A stretch of DNA of 7,578 nt from Flavobacteriaceae bacterium (GTDB taxonomy: Bacteria > Bacteroidota > Bacteroidia > Flavobacteriales > Flavobacteriaceae), in the NCBI GenBank assembly GCA_023301205.1, contig JALZVC010000214.1:1-7578 (forward strand), written 5' to 3'. The position numbers were made by a program, and so were the translations under genes. Shown here one piece after another: positions 5,535 to 7,578 of this stretch; within the stretch, counting starts at the first letter, position 1; every line of letters starts with the position of its first letter. The notes beneath the pieces were generated by a model, which was not told the DNA's origin, ran no database searches, and saw only the letters and a list, made by a program, of their open reading frames with translations.

Positions 5535-7130
5535 ATGGCAATTAATTTACTCGATTTATTTAAAGAACAATTAACAGATGGTGTACTTGAAAAAGTAACT
5601 GGATTAATTGGAGGTGGCGATGATTCTAGCTCAATAACCAAAGGTTTAATGGCAGCAGCACCTGCACTGTTAGGTGGTATTATGGATAAAGCGTCTAGTG
5701 AAGATGGTGCAGCATCTATATTTGATATGTTAGGAGACGGAAGTGAATTATCTGGATTAGCTAATTTAAATGCTGATTCGGTAGAGTCTGAAGGCTTATT
5801 GTCTAAAGGACAAGATTTAGTGACAATAGCATTAGGCGATAAAGCAACTGGCGTTATAGATATGGTAAGTTCTTTATCGGGTATAGAAAAAGAAAAATCT
5901 TCATCATTATTGAGTGTCGCTGGTTCTATGATTGGTGGAGTATTAGGAAAGCAAAAAGCAGAAAGTTCAGATTTAGGGTCATTTGTTGGCTTATTATCTA
6001 ACCAAGGTAGCTTTTTAGATAAATTTGCTCCTGCAGGTTTAACATCATTACTTGGTCTTGCCTCTTTTTCTGGCATATCAGGTAAGTTAGGAGATTTAGC
6101 AGGTGGTGCGTTAGGTCTTGTTGGTGACACAGGAAAAGCTGCACTAGATGGAGCAGGAAAAGTAGTTGGTGGTGCAGCAGGTTTAGCCGGTGATGCAGGT
6201 AAAGCCGCTTTAGGCGGTGCTGGTAAAGTTGCAGGCGCAGCAGCAGGTTTAGCTGGTAATGCAGGTAAAGCAGCCCTTGGTGGCGCTGATAAAGTAGCAA
6301 GCGCAGCTACTGGAGCAGCAAAAGCTGGTGGTTCATCAATTAAAAAAATCTTGCCTTGGGCAATTGGTCTTTTAGCTTTATTATTTCTTTTCTTTTTACT
6401 AAGAGGATGTGATAGCGATAAAAGCTTATTAGATAACGTAACTGATGCGGCTAGCGAAACAACTGGAACAGTAACTGATGCAGGTAATTCTGCTGTAGAT
6501 GCGGCAGGAAACGCAGTAGACGCAGCTGGAAATGCAGTTGGTACCGTTGTAGATGCGACAGGAAATGCTGTAGATGCTGCAGGTAACGCAGTAAACGCTG
6601 CCGGAAATGCAATTACATCAGTTGCTGGTGGTATTAAAGATGCTTCTGGTAATATGGTAAATGCTTTTGGCGATATAATAGGAAAGTTTTTTAGTGCTGA
6701 CTTGCCAAACGGAACAAAATTAAATATTCCTGAAGGTGGTTTTGAAGACAACTTATTAAACTTCATGAAAGACGGAAAAATGGAAGCTGGAAAATATTAT
6801 GCTTTTGATAGATTATACTTTAACACTGGTTCTTCATCATTAAGTGACGATTCTATTAACCAGATTGAAAATGTAGCGGCTATTATGAAAGCGTATCCTA
6901 ATGTAAAATTTCTTTTTAGAGGTCACACAGATAACACTGGATCTGTTGAAGGAAACAATAAATTATCAGCTAGTAGAGCATTATCAGTTAAAAATAAATT
7001 AGTAGAAAAAGGAATTGATGTTTCAAGAGTAGCTACTAAAGGAATGGGATCTATTGCTCCTATTGCAGAAAATGAAACTCCAGAAGGAAGAGCAAAAAAC
7101 AGAAGAATTGACGTATCTATTGTAAAATAA
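5535..7130 (+). CDS. DUF937 - transmembrane - OmpA-like peptidoglycan-binding protein
   Basis: A 531-residue single-span envelope protein. Residues 1 to about 175 form a Gly/Ala/Ser-rich DUF937-like domain (LLDLFKEQLTDGVLEKV, AAPALLGGIMDKA). Residues 197-262 are three 22-residue repeats of the GDAGKAALGGAGKV type. A membrane helix follows at 272-290 (ILPWAIGLLALLFLFFLLRGC), with two lysines just before it. Then comes a run of VDAAGNA heptads (321-359), and finally an OmpA-like domain (about 424-531) with YFNTGSSSL, GHTDNTGS, LSASRALSV and the end motif AKNRRIDV. Asp466 and Arg481 are in the positions that grip diaminopimelate in peptidoglycan-binding OmpA domains. There is no amino-terminal signal peptide. 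The expected topology is therefore DUF937 in the cytoplasm, one inner-membrane span, and the OmpA domain bound to the cell wall. The role of DUF937 is unknown. Own promoter and own terminator. Confidence 0.9.
   Translation: MAINLLDLFKEQLTDGVLEKVTGLIGGGDDSSSITKGLMAAAPALLGGIMDKASSEDGAASIFDMLGDGSELSGLANLNADSVESEGLLSKGQDLVTIALGDKATGVIDMVSSLSGIEKEKSSSLLSVAGSMIGGVLGKQKAESSDLGSFVGLLSNQGSFLDKFAPAGLTSLLGLASFSGISGKLGDLAGGALGLVGDTGKAALDGAGKVVGGAAGLAGDAGKAALGGAGKVAGAAAGLAGNAGKAALGGADKVASAATGAAKAGGSSIKKILPWAIGLLALLFLFFLLRGCDSDKSLLDNVTDAASETTGTVTDAGNSAVDAAGNAVDAAGNAVGTVVDATGNAVDAAGNAVNAAGNAITSVAGGIKDASGNMVNAFGDIIGKFFSADLPNGTKLNIPEGGFEDNLLNFMKDGKMEAGKYYAFDRLYFNTGSSSLSDDSINQIENVAAIMKAYPNVKFLFRGHTDNTGSVEGNNKLSASRALSVKNKLVEKGIDVSRVATKGMGSIAPIAENETPEGRAKNRRIDVSIVK
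6123..6320 (+). repeat. three tandem 66-base (22-residue) coding repeats
   Basis: Residues 197-218, 219-240 and 241-262 of the DUF937-OmpA protein align without gaps: G-D/N-T/A-GKAAL-D/G-GA-G/D-KV and then an Ala/Gly-rich tail. The units differ at many synonymous codon positions, so they are old duplications kept at protein level and not a recent slippage product. They lie just before the membrane span and are probably helical or flexible. Confidence 0.8.
6495..6611 (+). repeat. VDAAGNA heptad repeats (21-base units)
   Basis: Residues 321-359 read VDAAGNA twice, then a four-residue insert VGTV, then VDATGNA, VDAAGNA and VNAAGNA. Each unit is 7 codons, and the insert makes one 11-residue step. 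Synonymous codons vary between units. The segment follows the membrane helix and would be a periplasmic amphipathic or extended spacer between membrane and OmpA domain. Confidence 0.8.
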
Positions 7131-7153
7131 CACAAGACAGTCATTAAATACAT

Positions 7154-7186
7154 AAGCCCTGTAGCAATAAGCTGCAGGGCTTTTTT
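7154..7186 (+). terminator. intrinsic terminator of the DUF937-OmpA gene
   Basis: The stem AGCCCTG (7155-7161) pairs with CAGGGCT (7175-7181). It is extended inward by TAGC with GCTG (one G-T wobble) around the loop AATAA, and outward by an A-T pair. Six T follow at 7181-7186. It begins 23 bases after the stop codon. Confidence 0.92.
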
Positions 7187-7201
7187 ATGTTTCTGAAAAT
7201 G

Positions 7202-7324
7202 TTATCGCTTTTTAAAAAAATCTGTGATACAATTAAAATTCCACTTTGCTACTACCCCTCTTTTACTATACTCAGGGCAGGTTAAATCTAGCAGAGAGAA
7301 TTTACCTCGACCTCGCGCTCTCAT
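7202..7324 (-). pseudogene. 40-codon reading frame, possible gene remnant or repeat-borne frame
   Basis: ATG at 7324 to TAA at 7202-7204, and open for 13 further codons upstream to a TGA. The product contains MRARGRGKFSLLDLTCPEYS followed by KRGVVAKWNFN and ends FFKKR. The amino-acid mix is protein-like and the frame lies partly in the GC-richer island, but there is no promoter box or partner gene. I do not recognise a domain. It could be a decayed gene end or a chance frame in a dispersed repeat. Confidence 0.25.
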
Positions 7325-7375
7325 TTTCACTATACTATTGATAAATGGAAATCGTGAAGCTATTCATCAATTTGA

Positions 7376-7465
7376 GAAATAAGCGCTCTTGAATCAAGAA
7401 TACCTGTGCCTAGCGCCGAAACTCAGGCTGCTGTTTCAGTACATTTTAAAGAAAATTTTAGATAG
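7376..7465 (+). pseudogene. 29-codon open frame without start, possible carboxy-terminal remnant
   Basis: After the TGA at 7373-7375 the frame reads EISALESRIPVPSAETQAAV and then SVHFKENFR to TAG at 7463-7465. It has no start codon of its own. The balanced composition, in the GC-richer island, suggests the tail of a former gene or the translation of a dispersed repeat. No domain is recognised and chance is possible. Confidence 0.2.
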
Positions 7466-7578
7466 AATAAAAGAAAAATTGAAGTAAAAATTTCACTCTG
7501 TCCCAAATCAAATTACAAAATTAGCTTCGCTGAAGCTTCGATTTTACGAATTCTAAAAAATAATTTTAGCGAAGTCAA

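Larger units (their letters stand above)
7187..7578. other. 392-bp 3' region without an intact gene; atypical composition
   Basis: No full gene is present. Between about 7290 and 7440 the GC content rises to near 50 % by hand count (for example 20 of 40 at 7291-7330 and 30 of 60 at 7381-7440), against clearly AT-rich flanks. This part carries two short frames that look like pieces of genes, one on each strand. From 7523 to 7574 several small inverted repeats overlap. The right edge may lead into the next gene's control region. Confidence 0.45.

Noticed and set aside
5998..6300. A 100-codon minus-strand frame rich in Leu and His
   Set aside because: Also a shadow of the 22-residue repeat region; low-complexity composition and no supporting signals.
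6405..6412. LRGC after the membrane helix of the DUF937-OmpA protein as a lipoprotein site
   Set aside because: Arg at -2 breaks the lipobox rule and the helix lies about 270 residues from the amino end with no internal start nearby, so it is treated as a plain membrane anchor.
5444..6766. A 440-codon open frame on the minus strand, rich in Pro and Ala
   Set aside because: It is antisense to the DUF937-OmpA gene and comes from that gene's repeated Ala/Gly codons (GCN/GGN read backwards). It has no family features and it overruns the promoter of the real gene.
1..7578. CRISPR arrays, tRNA or rRNA genes, transposase genes, toxin-antitoxin pairs
   Set aside because: No regularly spaced direct repeats, no T-loop or clover-leaf pattern, and no complete transposase or small paired genes were seen on either strand.

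Overview
The window looks like a chromosomal stretch from a marine-type member of the Flavobacteriaceae (Bacteroidota). The DNA is AT-rich. Starts lack Shine-Dalgarno sequences and have A/T-rich leaders. Two upstream regions carry the Bacteroidota -7 element TAnnTTTG. The protein families (a flavobacterial DUF6642-like protein, a ~750-residue acyl-CoA oxidase, a DUF937-OmpA fusion) also fit that group. The assignment rests on these features and was not checked against a database.

Layout: (1) 6-971 (+), an alpha/beta hydrolase with an Asp nucleophile and a lipoprotein signal, followed by a strong intrinsic terminator (1012-1059). (2) 1158-1757 (-), a 199-residue protein resembling DUF6642, with no in-frame ATG start and a -7 promoter box 32 bases upstream. 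(3) 1758-2206, a mostly non-coding stretch ending in a 47-codon frame (2054-2197) that reads like the amino-terminal stub of a LytS-type membrane histidine kinase. (4) 2207-4471 (+), a large acyl-CoA oxidase-like flavoprotein. (5) 4523-5164 (-), an AlkB/ALKBH2-type DNA dealkylation dioxygenase with two QxDLF peptides at its amino end. (6) 5165-5534, a divergent regulatory region with a good -7 box. (7) 5535-7130 (+), a DUF937 - Ala/Gly repeat - transmembrane - repeat - OmpA-like protein, followed by an intrinsic terminator (7154-7186). (8) 7187-7578, with no intact gene, but with an island near 50 % GC holding two short gene-like reading frames, then a cluster of small hairpins.

The genes alternate in strand and most stand alone with their own signals. 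I see no multi-gene operon and no evidence of a coherent new defence, secretion or metabolic system. The jobs look independent: envelope hydrolase, unknown cytosolic protein, fatty-acyl oxidation, alkylation repair, and an inner-membrane protein that reaches the peptidoglycan. The most notable points are the tandem clamp-binding-like peptides on the AlkB homologue, the loss of a putative His/Cys pair and of an ATG start in the DUF6642-like gene, the kinase stub fused in frame (through one stop) to the oxidase leader, the repeat architecture of the DUF937-OmpA protein, and the atypical 3' island.
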